6,727 nucleotides of DNA from JBGPIT01 sp041485125 (GTDB taxonomy: Bacteria > Desulfobacterota > Binatia > UTPRO1), in contig JBGPIT010000282.1 in NCBI GenBank assembly GCA_041485125.1, positions 1-6,727 on the forward strand. Reading direction: 5' to 3'. Positions 5,493 to 6,727 of the stretch are shown here, one piece after another. Within the stretch, counting starts at the first letter, position 1; every line of letters begins with the position of its first letter. The position numbers were made by a program, and so were the translations under genes. Under the pieces are notes generated by a model, which had not been told where the DNA came from, did not search any database, and was given only the letters and a program-made list of their open reading frames with translations.

Positions 5493-6727
5493 ATGGAACC
5501 GGCACTAGGTCAGCGCGTGAGTACAGCCCAAGCGACCGCTGCCCCCTCCGCCAAGCGCCTAGCCGCCACCACACCCCGGCCGTGGCTCTTCGACCTCCAT
5601 CTCACGATCGGCGCGCTCCTGCTCGGCGGGGGCGCGCTGCTCCACGCCTCGACGCCTCTCCCTGCCGGCGCGTTCGCCCTGCTCCTCGCGTTGATGTTGG
5701 TGAGCGGCGGGGTGCTGCGCCGGATCGCCGTCCGCGGCCAGCGTGACGACGCCGTCGCCAGCGGGCTCACCGGGGAGCTCGACACGACGATCGATCGACT
5801 GGGCGCCTCGGAGGAGCGCTACCGGGAGATGGTCGAGTACGCCGGCGATCCGATCCTCACCTTCGACTTGAACGAGCGAGTCACCTCGATGAACGGCGCC
5901 GCCGAGCGACTCTTCGGCTGGGACCGTGGCGCGTTGATCGACACGCCCGCCCGCCGGCTCATCGCCGAGGAAAGCATGCGTGCGCTGCAGCGCTGGACCC
6001 GCGCGCATCTTCTCACCCCGAGCGAGACCGTCGAGCTCGAGATCACCGCCGTCCACCGCGAGGGCCGAATCCTCCACCTCGACGCGCACGCGGCGGTGCT
6101 GCGCAGCCAAGGCGTGCCGGTCGGCGTCGAGGTGGTCTGTCGCGACGCCACCGTGCGCAAGGAGCTCGACCGCTTGCGGGCCGACTTCCTCGCCATGATC
6201 GGTCACGACATCCGCAATCCCCTGGGCGCGATCTTCGGCTACACCGAGATGATGCTCGACTCGGCGCACCCGCTCTCGAAAGACCACCGCGAGCTCTTGC
6301 TCCGCATCAACAGCAACACCCGCACGGTCCTGACGCTCGTCGGCAACTTCCTCGACGCCTCGAAGATCGAGGCCGGACACGTGATCCTCGAGCGCCGCGA
6401 CCTCGACCTCAACACCGTAGTCCGGCGCATTGCCGAGCAGTATGCCGCGCACGCCCAGCTCAGCGAGGTCGACCTTCGCCTCGCGCTCGCGGACGCGCTG
6501 CCGGTGATCGCCGCCGACGGCCTGCAGGTGGAGCGCATCGTCGCCAACCTCGTGACCAACGCGATCAAGTTCACCCCGAGCGGCGGCCAGGTGACGATCT
6601 CGACCGAGAGCCTGCCTTCGAGCGTCGCGATCGCGATCGCGGACACCGGTCGCGGGATCCCGCCGCACGAGTTCTCGCGCATCTTCCAGCGCTACACGCG
6701 GACCGGCGATCAGACCCAGGAGGGTAC
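5493..6727 (+). CDS. Membrane-bound PAS sensor histidine kinase, 3' end cut by window edge
   Basis: Runs 411 codons from ATG 5493 and remains open at the edge. Two hydrophobic helices (about 35-52 and 58-76) with a tiny loop form a membrane hairpin, leaving almost no periplasmic sensor. A PAS domain covers about 106-220 (EERYREMVEYAGDPILTFD). The dimerisation/phosphoacceptor H box is at 231-254, with His238 in AMIGHDIRNPLG. The ATP-binding domain shows the N box ERIVANLVTNAIKF (Asn352, Asn356), the G1 box ADTGRGIP (Asp384) and the F box IFQRY (398). The G2 box would lie just past the edge. All catalytic motifs seen are intact. The kinase presumably autophosphorylates His238 in response to a cytoplasmic or membrane signal via PAS and passes phosphate to an unseen response regulator. 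GTG at 5517 (with AGG 7 nt upstream) is a competing start; ATG 5493 has a poor ribosome site. Confidence 0.93.
   Translation, partial: MEPALGQRVSTAQATAAPSAKRLAATTPRPWLFDLHLTIGALLLGGGALLHASTPLPAGAFALLLALMLVSGGVLRRIAVRGQRDDAVASGLTGELDTTIDRLGASEERYREMVEYAGDPILTFDLNERVTSMNGAAERLFGWDRGALIDTPARRLIAEESMRALQRWTRAHLLTPSETVELEITAVHREGRILHLDAHAAVLRSQGVPVGVEVVCRDATVRKELDRLRADFLAMIGHDIRNPLGAIFGYTEMMLDSAHPLSKDHRELLLRINSNTRTVLTLVGNFLDASKIEAGHVILERRDLDLNTVVRRIAEQYAAHAQLSEVDLRLALADALPVIAADGLQVERIVANLVTNAIKFTPSGGQVTISTESLPSSVAIAIADTGRGIPPHEFSRIFQRYTRTGDQTQEG

Noticed and set aside
5559..6668. Long minus-strand open frame opposite the histidine kinase
   Set aside because: The plus strand carries ordered H, N, G1 and F boxes. 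The antisense translation is low-complexity and has no recognisable domain.

Overview
The window is GC-rich bacterial chromosome. Codons strongly prefer G or C at the third position: only one UUA leucine codon occurs in the six protein genes read here. There is no phage, plasmid, insertion-sequence or CRISPR signature. An F420-type luciferase-like oxidoreductase, DUF4124 and DUF3634-like proteins, and a secreted Cys-rich protein whose C-terminal motifs I associate from memory with uncultured delta-proteobacterial or Binatota-like genomes suggest a Gram-negative soil or sediment bacterium. That placement is an inference and was not tested.

Layout, left to right. On the minus strand, a large gene runs off the left edge (1-1469). 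It fuses an N-terminal clan-A glycoside hydrolase barrel to a C-terminal family 2 glycosyltransferase. Behind it, also on the minus strand, is a 222-residue secreted protein (1726-2394). A roughly 400-base stretch without a convincing gene follows, then two minus-strand tRNA genes transcribed in the order Cys(GCA), then a tRNA with a UAA (leucine) anticodon. The second tRNA is the oddest object here: its D arm looks like that of tRNA-Leu, but its variable loop is only 5 nt (class I), whereas bacterial tRNA-Leu normally has a long variable arm.

From about 3232 onward everything reads on the plus strand. A good sigma70-type promoter sits so close to its ATG that the transcript is probably leaderless; it drives a secreted DUF4124 protein (3267-4043). 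Next come a luciferase-like F420-type oxidoreductase with a near-perfect Shine-Dalgarno (4093-5106), a small DUF3634-like protein (5132-5413), a pair of compact palindromes, and a membrane-bound PAS sensor histidine kinase cut by the right edge (5493-6727).

The genes do not form one obvious pathway. The left block suggests envelope or exopolysaccharide work. The right block is a loosely spaced co-directional run of unrelated housekeeping and sensory functions. I see no convincing new multi-gene system. The best leads are the short-variable-loop UAA tRNA and the hydrolase-synthase fusion.
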